A DNA stretch of 64,000 nt from Mytilus galloprovincialis (GCF_965363235.1 NC_134848.1:65848681-65912680), one strand, 5' to 3'. Numbered from the stretch's first letter, positions 34,831-47,079 are shown. Numbers and translations are program-made. Notes: generated by a model from the sequence alone, not told the origin.

Positions 34831-35325
34831 CTATATGTTGGTACTAAGCTATAAAAAGATGTGGTTTACTTGCCAATTAGACAACACTGCCTGTATATTA
34901 GTACTAAGCTATAAAAAGATGTGGTACACGTGCCAATTAGACAACACTGCCTGTATAATGGTTTTAAGCTATAAAAAGATGTGGCTTAATTGCCAATTAG
35001 ACAACACTGCCTGTATATTGGTACTAAGCTATACAAAGATGTGGTATAAGTGCCAATTAGACAACACTGCCTGTATATTGGTTCTAAACTATACAAATAT
35101 ATGGTATAAGTGACAATTAGACAACACTGCCTGTATATTGGTACTAAGCTATAAAAAGATGATGTATAAGTGCCAATTAGACAACACTGCCTGTATATTG
35201 GTTCTAAGCTACACAAAGATGTGGCATAAGTGCCAATTAGACAACACTGCCTATATATTGGTACTAAGCTATAAAAGAAGTGGTATAAGTGCCAATAAGA
35301 CAACACTACATCCGAGTCACAATTT
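34831..35325 (+). repeat. 60-bp minisatellite derived from the repeat A head, about eight units
   Basis: Each unit contains AGATGTGGTATAAGTGCCAA then TTAGACAACACTGCCTGTAT, the head of mussel repeat A (GATGTGGTATGATTGCCAA then TGAGACAACT). The array runs directly into the rest of a repeat A copy at 35330-35500. Since 60 is divisible by three, both strands show long open frames (a 20-residue periodic protein) that are artefacts of the array. Confidence 0.9.
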
Positions 35326-35650
35326 ATAAAAGTAAAGCAATATAAGTCAAAGCCTAACCAAATCAGACAATTTTTCATCAGAAACTAAAATACTTAGAAG
35401 TAAACAACTATAGGTCAGTGTACCTTCAACAATGAGCAAAGTCCATACTGCATAGTCAGCTATAAAAAGCCCAGATATGAAAAATGCTAGCTGTATTTGG
35501 CACAATTTTTTGAAATTTTGGATCCTCAATGCTCTTCAACTTTGTACTTGTTTGGCTTTATAAATATTTTGAGATGAGCGTCACTGATGAGTCTTAGGTA
35601 GACGAAACGCGCGTCTGGCGTACTAAATTATAATCCTTGTACCTTAGATA
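35326..35650 (+). repeat. Repeat A body followed by the ACGCGCGT end module
   Basis: ACAATGAGCAAAGTCCATAC and GCATAGTCAGCTATAAAAAG are from repeat A. It is followed by GGATCCTCAATGCTCTTCAA, GTCACTGATGAGTCTTAGGT and GAAACGCGCGTCTGGCGTA, as at 17520-17655. Confidence 0.75.
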
Positions 35651-35659
35651 ACTAATGAA

Positions 35660-36120
35660 ACATTATGAACCAAGCAATAACGGTCTGGTTTATGTAGAAA
35701 AAAAAAACAACGCAGGAAGTATAAAATGTGATACATAGCTACAGACCAGATGTGGCAAGGTATATTTGCATCCCTGCAACACAAGAGACACATACTATAT
35801 AATTAAGGTATCAAGGTACTGACAATATCCACATGTATTTACACCTACATTAATCTCCTGTTTTGTGAAAGTTGTTTCTAATCTAAGAGTTTTATAATAT
35901 CATCATGTACATGCTAAATTTAAGTATAAACACTAATAAAAGGTTACACCGTACCAAAAAAAAAATCGAAATCGTGCTCCCACATTTAACTAAAAACCTA
36001 TACAAACACATGTAAGCAATTCATATATACTAAATTAATATATACTTTCCGTTAGTTTTAATCGATAATCATTTGTCATATGGGGTTCTTTTATAGCAGT
36101 CTTTGCGATATGAATTTTGA
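35660..36120. other. Intergenic, nothing recognised
   Basis: AT-rich, with no exon-like frame or repeat I can name. Confidence 0.3.
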
Positions 36121-36124
36121 TCAT

Positions 36125-37620
36125 TGTTGAATGCCATACTTTGACCGATCCAACCACACCATGCCAGATATAACCATTAATATCAATGGCATAATTTCAC
36201 TTCTTAAAAATATACACCTCCATAAAGCTAGTGGGCCTGATAATATCCCTGCTATTTTACTTAACAAACTCTAGGAAGAAATATCCCCCTTCCTTGAATT
36301 CTTTTTTTCAAAAATCTATAAATGATGGAAAAAGGCAAATGTTATCCCAATTTTTAAAAAGGGAGATAAGTATAAGGAAGTTAATTACAGGCCGGTTTCT
36401 TTAACGGCTACTTGCTGTAAGGTATTAGAACACGTCATCACAAGCAATAGAAAACATATATCCCAATTTTTAAAAAGGGGGATAAACATAATGAAATTAA
36501 TTACAGGCCGGTTCGTTAGCGGCTATTTGCTGTAAGGTATTAGAACAAGCAATATAAGAAAACATTTAGATTCAAACAATATTTTAAATGACTGCCAGCA
36601 TGGCTTTAGGAGTAAACGTTCCTGTGAAGCACAATTTATTATCAGCCAACAGGACATAGCCAAATATTTGACAGATTGTAATCAGATCGATGCAAGACTT
36701 TTATATTTCTCTAAAGCTTTCGATAAGGTCCCACATGAAAGATTAATATCAAGACTTAATTACTATGGTATACGTAAAAATAATTTACTTTGGATAAAAG
36801 ATTTTTTGTCAAACAGGCAACAGCAAGTCCTATTTAACGGTGTGTAATCATCCGAATTAGATGTTGACTTAGGGCACAGTATAAGGCCCAACTTTATTTT
36901 TGTTATTCATAAACGACCTATCTTAGCATGTCTCTTGTAAGGTTCGTCTTTTTGCTGACGACTGTTTACTTTATAAAACATCTTACAATATAAATGAGTC
37001 TGGCGCACTCCAAAAAGATCTATTAAACCTTGAAAAATGGGAATCTGAATGGCAAATGAAATTTTATTCTGAAAAATGCTATGTCATAAATATTTCTAAA
37101 AAATCAAAACCTGATGTATTTAAATATAAATTACATAATCATGTACTTGAATCTGTCAACGGCAGCAAGTACAAATGTATTTAGGAGTTACAATACGCAA
37201 TGATCTTGACTGGGGGCCCCATATTAATAAAACTTCAAAGGCTAATAAAACACTAGGCTTTCTACGTAGAAACATGAACAACTGTACACGTAAGGTTAAA
37301 AACCATACGTACACATCACTTGTGCGTCCGACCGTCGAGTACTCCTCACCAGTTTGGGATCCATACAAACAAAACCAAATTAACTAAATTGAGCAGATAC
37401 AACACAAGGCAGCAAGATATGTGTTTAATGACTATAATGATAGATCACCAGAAGCGGTCACTGGTATGTTCGTTGAAGTCACTAATGACGTCCTGACTCA
37501 AGCTGACAGGCATACTAGAGGACAACATAAATTTAAACATATATATATATATGAGTCTGAAAGATTGTGTAACAATACCGATAAATAGATGGAAAACAAA
37601 ACACTAAAAAGTGTTATAGA

Positions 37621-37667
<47 letters not shown>

Positions 37668-37830
37668 CAAATAAAGACTTTTTAGGTCATCTTTTTGTCC
37701 CAAGCCCTATTGCTGTCTAGAACAATCTCCCAGAAGCAATCTGCATGTCACCCTTCCTTGAATCCTTCAAAGGTGGTAACTCCGCCTTTAACATTTGGAG
37801 GATCCTGTCTGGCTAATAACATGAATAAGT
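36125..37830 (+). mobile_element. LINE remnant (jockey/CR1-like reverse transcriptase)
   Basis: Pieces of the ORF2 palm and thumb in order: LHKASGPDNIPAILLNKL (about 36210), KKANVIPIFKKGDKYKEV with NYRPVSLTATCCKVLEHV (36330-36435), QHGFRSKRSCEAQFI (36598), FSKAFDKVPHERLIS (36711), FADDCLLYKT (36950-36980, catalytic ADD), LGVTIRNDLDWGPHI (37180), VRPTVEYSSPVWDPYKQNQIN (to 37386) and PEAICMSPFLESFK (near 37731-37770). The family motifs are clear, but many frame changes and stops, a 120-bp internal duplication and an AT run at 37621-37660 make it inactive. The upstream endonuclease is missing, so it is 5' truncated. Confidence 0.8.
37621..37662. repeat. AT dinucleotide microsatellite
   Basis: Continuous TA repeat of about 40 bp interrupting the LINE remnant. 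Confidence 0.95.
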
Positions 37831-37839
37831 AAATGTATT

Positions 37840-38490
37840 TAAGCCACTGTACAAAATGTGAATGTCTTATGCATTAAGTTACAACTAGTGTTATTTTAAA
37901 TTTTAATTGAACTGTGACAAATATTTAAAGTTTTTGATATAACGCAGTTTTCGACCTCCATTTGCATGTACATAACGCCACGGTTCTGGGATATTCCATA
38001 CTCCGGCACCGGAGTCTTTCCGTATCAGAAAGAAGACAGAAGATTTGTTAACTTCTTTGTCATTTGGTTTCCAGTGGCGTGTTGTCTCATTTTGCAATCG
38101 TACCACATCTTGTTATTCTTATATTGAACATATCTTTATACTGTATGAATATGAATGCGTTTGGGCTTCGTGTAACCAATTAAGGCACTTTTGTTTTTTT
38201 CAAATAATTCAGACAGGTTAATGTTTTTGCCTCGCATCACGGTGCGAAGCTATAAGTTTCAGTAGACATACACGCCATCTTGAAATAATTACTGATCACT
38301 GATTGGTTACTTTATGATGCGCCTGAGAATCAGTAACAGCCATTGGTGTAAATGAGATAAAGAAATACAGACTTTTTCGCGTTCAGGATAAGTCATTAAA
38401 AGCCGGAAAATTAACTATGTGTATATCAGTTCCGATCAACTGTCATTTATTCAAGGTCGTTAAACACTTCTATTTGTTGATTTAGTCATG
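37840..38490. other. Intergenic, nothing firmly recognised
   Basis: AT-rich. A segment around 37970-38100 (GCCACGGTTCTGGGATATTC) has more GC but no supported frame. Confidence 0.3.
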
Positions 38491-39800
38491 TTCTTTTTAT
38501 TATGCATACTAGAACACACCCGCGAAATCGCGGGGAAGTAGAGCGTATGTAAACTGTAAAATTAATTATAACTGCAGAATTCCAGGAGAGGTATCAAAAG
38601 TCAAAGGTACTTGGGGACTGGGCATATTTGTTTTACCCTCCCCCTTTTATCCAAATACCGATTTTTATTCTTTCTGTTTTTTCTGTATACTATGAACATA
38701 CATGTATATATATATATACTATAATTACTATATAAAACGGTCACTGTTATATTAAAAGTCACCCCAGCAAACTATTGGAATTTATAGTTAATTATAGCAA
38801 ATTTATGCAATTTATTCATAGTATATATGTATGTAGTATACAGAAATATTTCAGTGACCGCTGTTGATAGAAAATTCTATTGGAATTGATAATATATATT
38901 AATAGCAAATACAATTTATCTATAGTATATGTATGATCATAGTATACAGAAAAAAAACGCAAAAAATAATTGTTCTGTCCCAAGTACTTATGCAAATTAT
39001 GTTTAATTTCAAAACAGGCCTAAAGGGAAGTCTTATATTTCTCAAAAAGTCATTTTTTTTTGTTTTCTATTTATTGCAATATGAGCATACGTTTAGTCTG
39101 TTATGAACATACATTACTATAAATAAAGTGTGTTTGCTTTTTACTATCAATTATCAGTTACATAATCAATACACGGCGGTCATTGATATTATATAGACCC
39201 CTCTATTTAGTATACTTAGTGACCCGATGAATTTGTAAAAGATTTTATGACTGAAGAATTTCAGAAAAGGTATCAAAAGTTATAGGTACTTTGGGAAATG
39301 ACAATTGTTTTTCTAGCCCGGCTCCTATTTTTTTTCCTCCAAAACTCCTACATTTTTTTTTTCTATTGATTTTAATAATGTTAGCATTGATCTGTATATT
39401 ATAAACATACATTAATGTAAATAACGTGTACGTATTCATCGGCGGATCCAAAGGGGGTGGGTCCGGGGGTTGGAACCCCCCTTTTTTCACCGATCAATGC
39501 ATTTCAATGGGGGCATATAGATGGAACCCCCACCCTTTAACCTGTGTTGGGATCCCCTTTTTTTATATGGCTCGATCCGCCCCCTTCTTTTTAAAATGGC
39601 TGGATCCGCCCCTGGTATTTGCTTTTTACTATCAACTCTCAATTTACTAATCGATCCACGGCGGTCATTGACATATTATATAGACCCTCTCTATATAATA
39701 AACTCAGTGACCGCCGTGGATTGTAAACTTGAAAATGATAGCAGATAGCAAATACACGTTATTCATTGTCTTTGGCATGTACAAAGTACAGAAAAAACGC
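38490..39800. repeat. Repeat cluster with two diverged units and CGGCGGTCATTGA hairpins
   Basis: AGAGGTATCAAAAGT-like DNA followed by GGTACTT occurs at about 38590 and 39268. GGCGGTCATTGA occurs at about 39175 and 39661. The second copy has a perfect inverted partner (CAGTGACCGCCGTGGA at about 39705), giving a hairpin. A G/C-run block (39440-39620, GGCGGATCCAAAGGGGGTGG) lies between. These look like two diverged units of one repeat. Confidence 0.6.
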
Positions 39801-39809
39801 AAACCGGAT

Positions 39810-41414
39810 GTCTAGTCCGACTTAAAATTTCGTCCAATGACGGAAAAAATATGCGGATGCAGTTTTTTTTTCGTTTTTCTCCCAAAATAACACAAACTGA
39901 ATAATCATAAGAATGGATGACAAATGCGACAATACATGGTACCTATAGGATACAGAGGCATGATGATTTATTTGTTGTGATAGGAAGAGAAGCGACACCC
40001 AAAATGAGGTCTTCTCCTTTAATAGTATAGAAATTACACACTGAAATTCAATATTAAAATATCAATTATCAATACAAGTTTATTTGCTTTTTAAATCTGC
40101 AATAAACACGATTTGTTCTGCTTAAACAATGTTCCTATAGAACGTTATCTGTATTTTATAACTTCTCCTAATCTAGGCACACCTCCAGAGAGGCACACCT
40201 ATAACGCACACTTTTAAAGTAAATCCATTTTATATCAATCAACTATCTAAAAATACCACATGCAAACATATTAATATACTAAATTAGGATAGAGCTAAGC
40301 AGTCCACAGCTTTTAAGAAAGCTAAAACTTGTAATTGATTATGATCCCTCAATAAGTGCTGTTGATGTTTTTATAAATTGTACAACAATTCTACATGAAG
40401 TTAGAGGAATTCCATACAGAATTATAAAAGAACACGAAAAATAAATATTGTACATCGGCACAGTTACGTATCATACTTAAATCTCAAAATGAAAATACTA
40501 TTTTAAGTAGACATCTAATTTAAAAATATTAAAAAAAAGCTTTATTTAAAAGAATAACTTGGGACACATACACACACGGTCGTTTGTTTGTTACGAGTGG
40601 GGACTAGGACATCTGACATGTAAACTTAGGACATGTTAAATAGTGTTGAAATTGGTATAGTTAAACGTTTTTTTTTTATTGTAAACTGAGGCCCACCTAC
40701 GGGTGCAATATTTTCCCGCTGCATTTAAGACCCATTGGTGACCTACGACTGTTCTTTGCTCTTGTCAATATTATACTATCTATTAACGCTATATACAAAG
40801 AACTGTTTAAAACAAATTATTTGCAATCATTGAATTCTATTTGATGGATACATTATACCACAACTTATGCACACACAGAGATACAGAACACACGAACATT
40901 CAAAGTATCCTTGTAACGCTTTGTCAGTTAAATACACATTTAACAGTATGACGTTGCGGATTATGTATTTTATTTGAATTTGTAATACGAAAGTTTTACA
41001 GAAAAGGCAATTAGTCATAATCATACTGATTAATAATTTACATTTTAAAACAGCGGTTCATCGGTTCCATAATTATATATTTTAATACATTACTTTCACA
41101 TACTAAACAAATCAATTTCCTCATGTTTTTTTTTTTTTTTTAGTTTTTTAAAGTATGTTTGCATGAAATGGAATGACATCTGAAACGTTGCTGTTAAAAT
41201 TGAAATTCATAACTATTAGACTATAACCATCACATTTGAAAATTCAATTATGAAAGTTCATCATTAATTTATAGGTCGTACATGCAAATAAATTAATTAT
41301 CAATAAAAGCGAGTCGATTTTTTACGCGATAAAGATATATATTACATAAAATTTATTGATTTCCTTCACTTGGATAAAGCATTTGTGGTATTCAGACATC
41401 TTCTGATATACACC
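39810..41414. other. Intergenic upstream of K+ channel gene B, nothing recognised
   Basis: AT-rich with poly-T runs (41127-41145). No exon, promoter motif or element can be supported. Confidence 0.3.
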
Positions 41415-43558
41415 ATGGAAAATGTTATTTACACGATAATTAACAAGGGTGACAAATTTGAAATTTCGAAAATAATTTTGGATAAAATTTCTTGTAATGG
41501 GTCAAGTGCTGGTGAACAGATAATATCTGGTCTAACTGAGGACAAAACAGCAATTGAATTTTATTTCCATCGACACCAAACATGTACATCCAATATTTTG
41601 GACTTCGTAAGAGGAGATTGTTTACATATCCCAGCAGACGTCTGTCCAAAGAAATTTCGACAGGAAATGGAATTTTGGGGAATACCTGAAAATGAAATAG
41701 CGACTTGTTGTTTAACAAAATATCAAAGTTTTTTGGATGATGAAAAAACATTAAGAGTTTTACAACGAGATGAAAATGAGCGACATACGAGAAAGGAAAG
41801 AGTACACGTTCTTAGCAAAGGCAAGGGATGGAACACAATACAGGCAAAAATGTGGCAAGTTATGGAATATCCAAGCACTTCAGTCATGGCAAAGGTGAGT
41901 ACCAAACATATATTATATGTTTCATGTCGGGGCCATTTTATTCTACTTTACGGTTATGTTGTGTTACTGTTGTGGGGTGTATAGTTGCCTATAATTGCTT
42001 GTATAAACTTCATTAGAACTTTGGTGGACATTTGTCTTATTGGTTTTCATACCACATATCCTTTTCTTTAGATAACATGAAGATTTCAGCTTTCATATTT
42101 TATATAACAAAGTTGTGTTAGAAAATATTTGTTGACTTCTTAAATTTATGCTTGCTATTTAATTTATTTTTAAATAATTTCTTTTGAAAAATTGATAAAA
42201 TAAGGTGAATTGATATAAGCGAATTGATATTCTGTAAAACGTTTATTTATACCGTTGAATTCAACACTTGATATATACACTATATTTAAAGAATGTAGAT
42301 TTTATTACTTTAAACATTTGACTGAGGTTTTTCTCAAAATTCAGTAACTTATTATACCAGAGATTCTCCGACTTACGATACTTAGACAACAGATATGCAA
42401 TAAAAGTTATTAACTTAAAAAAAAATTAAAAAATTTGAAGGACATGAAGGAATGAAGACATTTGCTGATGAATATAGACATGCATGTATAGATATGAATG
42501 CACCATTAACTGTCGATCAGATAGCAAAAAAAAAAAAAAAAAAGAAAAATCTCATGTAGTTTTTCACCTTGTAACAAATTACAAACGCAGTGTCCGTTGA
42601 ATTTTGTAGTAAGGTGTTGACAATTAACCAAGTCACACACGTCAATTTGTAAAAATAAAATTAGAACTTGCTTTGTTTCACTATTTTTTAGATTTTCATG
42701 GTATTCAGCAATTTAATGGTGATGCTATCCTTATTCATCCTTGTGGCTAGCACGTCTCCGATGTTTTCTGAATCATTAACAAAAGATGAATGGGCAGAAT
42801 ATCTAAATGAAATAGAAAAAGAAACATACGGATGGAAAGGAGCGGGTAGTTTTAATAAAACAATAATCGACCTTTTGCCAGACCTAACAAGTCGAGTGGA
42901 ATATTTGGTCTATTTAGAATTGATAACTATTGTTTATTTTACAATTGAGATTATATTTAGGATCGTTTTCTTTCCCTTGCCTTGGAAACATTTCTTAAAC
43001 TTTTTCATTGTTGTGGATGCCGTGTCCCTTATAGTGATGTACGTTGACATGATAGCAAACGAGGTCGACGAACGAGAGAAATACGAGGACACGTTTGTTG
43101 AAGCGATAAAATCCCTGCAGATCATCCGAGTCATGAGACTTTTTCGGTTGTTGAAGCATGTGTCTAGTTTCCGCATTTTAGTCTTTACTATCCGTGCAAG
43201 TTTGAAAGATTTGCTTTTGATGTTACTTTGTCTTTTAACAGCAGTGCTAATATTTTCCTCTTTAGCCTATTTCACACGTGATTCTGCTTTTACCAGCATC
43301 CCACAGGCCTCCTGGTGGGCAATTGTTACCTTGACAACTGTAGGGTACGGAGATATTGTTCCGAAAACATTAGCGGCAAGGTTAGTTGCCTCCGCATGCG
43401 CAGTAATTGGTGTATGTATGCTCGCTATACTGATCCCATCACTTGTAAATAATTTCATGCTTTTTAACAGTCAACTTAATGTGATGCAACAAAAGAAGAA
43501 AACGAAAAACGAAGCATTTCTGGAAAACAGTGTTCTACCAGTCAATCAAAAAATTTGA
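41415..43558 (+). CDS. Voltage-gated K+ channel, Shaw-like T1, gene B (two exons, 448 aa)
   Basis: Exons 41415-41894 (160 codons) and 42692-43558 (288 codons plus stop) are joined in phase 0 (GCAAAG|gtgagt ... tttttag|ATTTTC), the same place as in gene A. The start is the ATG in ACCATGG; an upstream in-frame extension lacks an ATG. T1 carries EFYFHRH, CLHIPADVC, FRQEMEFWG and the zinc motif HX5CX20CC (H71, C77, C98, C99). The membrane part has an N-glycosylation-like FNKT loop, S2 FTIEIIFRI, S3 FFIVVDAVSLIVMY, S4 QIIRVMRLFRLLKH (R306, R309, R312, K315), filter VGYGD at 377-381, and S6 ending AILIPSLVNNF. As in gene A, LIP replaces PVP (407-409) and S4 position R2 is Gln, but R1 is Lys300 instead of His. 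The C terminus is short and Lys-rich (QQKKKTK). A tandem paralogue of gene A in the same orientation, about 7 kb downstream. Confidence 0.92.
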
Positions 43559-43559
43559 A

Positions 43560-44170
43560 TTGGACAGGCACTCCTCTCTTTGCAGAGGCAGAGGGAATAG
43601 ACCAATTCTGAAACAATTTAATATATTTCCATTTATTTAATCTGCATGATTTATACATTTAAAAGTTGAACCAGTGTAACTTGATATACGACTATTCTTA
43701 ATTTTCATAAAATTGTATGTATCTTGCATAGCTTTTCAGAAGAGTTTCGGCTGTTTTTATAGATAGGATTTTATGATGCCGCATTGCGGTCAAAATGTAA
43801 GTGTAGCAGTTACGAATATACTCCAATCTTTTGTTTTTAAATGTAGGAACTTTGTCTAAGTTTCTAGAAGTAACTAATGTCTTATTTATAACCAACTGAA
43901 TGGAGATAAGACATACTTTAAATTCGTTAAACATATTTTACGGAATTTGGAATTTCTTCATATTTTAAATGCTACAAACTCGAACGAGCAGGTCGAGGGA
44001 AATTTCGATAATTCAAATTTAGCACCTTCGTGAGTTATCATTGCAGTGTCACTCTTCAAATATTTATTCTTTTGAGTACAATGACTTTAGAGGAAATAAA
44101 TCTAAAAATGCAAGAATACGCGTTCCCACTTGTTTTTCTAACCTTTGTAGATAAAGTCTGGACCTAAATT
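43560..44170. other. Downstream of K+ channel gene B, nothing recognised
   Basis: Probably 3' UTR and spacer. No clear polyadenylation signal close to the stop and no repeat identified. Confidence 0.3.
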
Positions 44171-44175
44171 GTTCT

Positions 44176-45635
44176 AGGTCAGAGAAGTACAAACATCAGA
44201 TGTATGCCACGGATTTGTTTTATAGGACAAGCAATTATCTTTTCATTCTTACAAATATAAAGATATAATTTTTTTTTAGAAATTTGTCTATAGTTGAATT
44301 CAGTATATTTGCCTCTGAGTGTTGTCTGTGTTTTATTGTGATATTGAATACCCTTTTATTTAACATTACTCCTGAGTCCTTTATCAATTGTTCCGCTACG
44401 GTTTCGGCTATACACGGGCTTTTATGGGAAAAAAGACCTATCAGAATATTTTACTGCAAGGATTGTACCCATCAGAATTTTAAATACAATACCAGATAAT
44501 GCATGATACGAAACTGTCTACATTCCAAACACCCCTAAGATCTGAAATAGGTATTTTTTGTAACCCCTAAGATGTAATCATTTTTAATTATTTACTGCTG
44601 CAAGACCCTCAGAAATTTTTGCGTACAAGATGAAAAAACCCAAAATTTCACCCTAAGATGTATAAATTTTACACCCCTCAGAAAGGACCATCCACCCCCC
44701 TACAGCAGATATTAACAGGAATGGCCCAATGAACGTTACAACTGTTGTTGCATTAGAATTGTCGTTAATTGGTGTGGTTCATATCTGTTTTTCGTTAGTT
44801 ATAGTAATTTGGGGCCTTTTATAGTTTGCAGTTTGGTGTGAGCCAACGCTCCGTGATGAAGACCGTACTATAACCTATAATTATTAACTTTTTATAAAAG
44901 AGGAGCGAAAGATACCAGGTCAGAGAAGTACAAACATCAGATGTATTCCACGGATTTGTTTTATAATAGGAAAAACAATTATATTTTCATTCTTACAAAT
45001 ATAAAGATATAATTTTTGTTTTAGAAATTTGTCTATAGTTCAATTCAGTATATTTTCCTCTGAGTGTCGTCTGTGTTTTATTGTGGTATTGAATAACCTT
45101 TTATTTAACATAACTCCTGAGTCCTTTATCAATTGTTCCGCTACGGTTTCGATTATACACGGGCTTTCATGGGAAAAAATGACCTATCAGAATATTTTAC
45201 TGCAAGGACTGTACCCATCAGAATTTTAAATACAATACCAGATAATGCATGATACAAAACTGTCTACATTCCAAAACTGCCCTAAGATCTGAAATAAGTA
45301 TTTTTTTGTAACCCCTAAGATGTAATTATTTTTAATTATTTATTGCTGCAAGACCCACAGAAATTTTTGCATATAAGATGAAAAAACCCAAAATTTCACC
45401 CTAATATGTATAAATTTTACACCCCTCAGAAAGGACCATCCATCCCCCTTCAGCAGATATTAACAGGAATGGCCCAATGAACGGTAAAAATGTTGTTGCA
45501 TTAGAATTGTCGTTTATTGGTGTGGTTCATATCTGTTTTTCGTTAGTTATAGTAATTTGGGGCCTTTTATAGTTTGCAGTTTGGTGTGAGCCAACGCTCT
45601 GTGATGAAGACCGTACTATAACCTATAATTAACTT
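44176..45635 (+). repeat. 741-bp tandem duplication
   Basis: AGGTCAGAGAAGTACAAACA begins at 44176 and again at 44917, and the copies match with few differences to their ends (GACCGTACTATAACCTATAA at about 44860 and 45608). Each contains TTGTTCCGCTACGGTTTCGG, found again at about 45783 and 47706. Open frames of 66-71 codons inside are copies of each other and not convincing genes. Confidence 0.85.
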
Positions 45636-45774
45636 TTAAAAAGTTTATGTTACGCTATGTTTGGTTTAACTTTACAAATTTAAAGTCTACTTCTAAACAA
45701 GTATATCCGTCAAGCAAAACATTGTAACCATCAAATACTTTGGATACAATTCCCACAAGTAAATACGTAGTTTT

Positions 45775-45920
45775 TTTATCAATTGTTCCGCTACGGTCTC
45801 GGCTATACACGGACTTGAAATTGAAGATAGTTCTCTGAAATATTGATGGTAATGTATATATATATGGAAGATGTTCAAAAACAGATGCACTTTTGGAGAT
45901 CAATTAAAACTGTGGATTTA
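45775..45920 (+). repeat. Repeat with CCGCTACGGT landmark, first copy
   Basis: Matches 47700-47850 from TTCCGCTACGG through AGTTCTCTGAAATATT to CAGATGCACTTTTGGAGATC. Confidence 0.7.
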
Positions 45921-46154
45921 AATTTCCCAAAAGAGCAATTCAATTTTAAATAGAAGTTTAAAATTCACGTGTATTTCTGAACAAAAGCAATATTACTTCA
46001 GTTTGTATGGAACTTTAATTTGAGTTTTCCATTTTGAAAGAATATGACATGATTATTTAATGTGAAACAAGAGACGTTTGTTCCCGCAGTTCAAATTTAC
46101 ATTTGCAATATGATTTGTATTCGTACAGTTATCAATTGTTTAATTACATGATAT

Positions 46155-46395
46155 AAAAATGAAGATGTGGTATGATTGCCAATGAGACAACTACATGTAT
46201 CCACAAAAGACCAAAATGACACAGACATTAACAACTATAGGTCATCGTATGGCCTTCAACAATGAGCAAAGCCCATACCGCATAGTCAGCTATAGTAGGC
46301 CCCGATAAGACAATGTAAAACAATTCAAACGAGAAAACTAACGGCCTTATTTATGTAAAAAAAATGAACGTAAAACAAATATGTAACATTTATCG
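46155..46395 (+). repeat. Mussel repeat family A, 5' half
   Basis: GATGTGGTATGATTGCCAAT, then TGAGCAAAGCCCATACCGCA and CAATTCAAACGAGAAAACTA, as at 59035. Confidence 0.8.
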
Positions 46396-46779
46396 GTATT
46401 CCATATTAAACAAAACTTTAAAAATGAATTATAGATACACAAATAAGTATATGTAGTCAGTCACCATGGTAACTTTTATCGTACATTTTTGCATACAAAT
46501 ATATTTTCGAAAGTTCTGGACGTCTTTTATTCATTTTACGATTTTATATTTTTATTTAAATAGCATATATCATGTATATGTTTAAGATTCAAGCGCATTG
46601 TTGAAAATTCAAATTTAATGTATATGCTCTTATAGAAATCATTTGAAATTGTCATGAAGACGTCGTGATTGCTCGGCTATGAGAGAAAAAAACTGTTACC
46701 AAAATGAATCAAAATGTATTTCATATATCAGCAATGAGCAGCGCCGAATTAATGGATAATCAGAATATGTTGAAATACA

Positions 46780-47070
46780 AAAAAAGAAGATGTGGTATGA
46801 TTGTCAATGGGACAATTCTTCAGAAGTTCCCAACTGACAATTAAATTATCAGCAACTATATAGGTCACCGTTCGGTCTTCAACAATGAGCAAATACTATA
46901 CCGCATAGCCAGCTATAAAAGGCCCTACAATTACACATGTGAAACAATTCAAACGAGAAGAAAACTAATGGTCTTATAACAAACGACATCCAATGAATTA
47001 CAGGCTCCTGACTTGGGACAGGGACATACATGAAAGTATGTTTAGTACATAGAGGTAAATACATGGCCTT
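46780..47070 (+). repeat. Mussel repeat family A, diverged copy
   Basis: Begins GATGTGGTATGATTGTCAAT at about 46788 and ends in AGGCTCCTGACTTGGGACAG and GAAAGTATGTTTAGTACATA; the end is shared with 47850-47935. Confidence 0.75.
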
Positions 47071-47079
47071 TTCCATATT

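Noticed and set aside
34986-35378. Periodic 130-residue minus-strand frame and its + strand counterpart
   Set aside because: Both strands are open only because the minisatellite period is 60 bp; the units derive from a dispersed repeat.
39426-39650. Gly/Pro-rich frames on both strands
   Set aside because: They arise from G/C runs inside a repeat cluster; not supported as a gene.
41370-41414. 15-codon upstream extension of K+ channel gene B
   Set aside because: It starts with TTG and has no ATG; the ACCATGG start at 41415 fits the T1 domain better.
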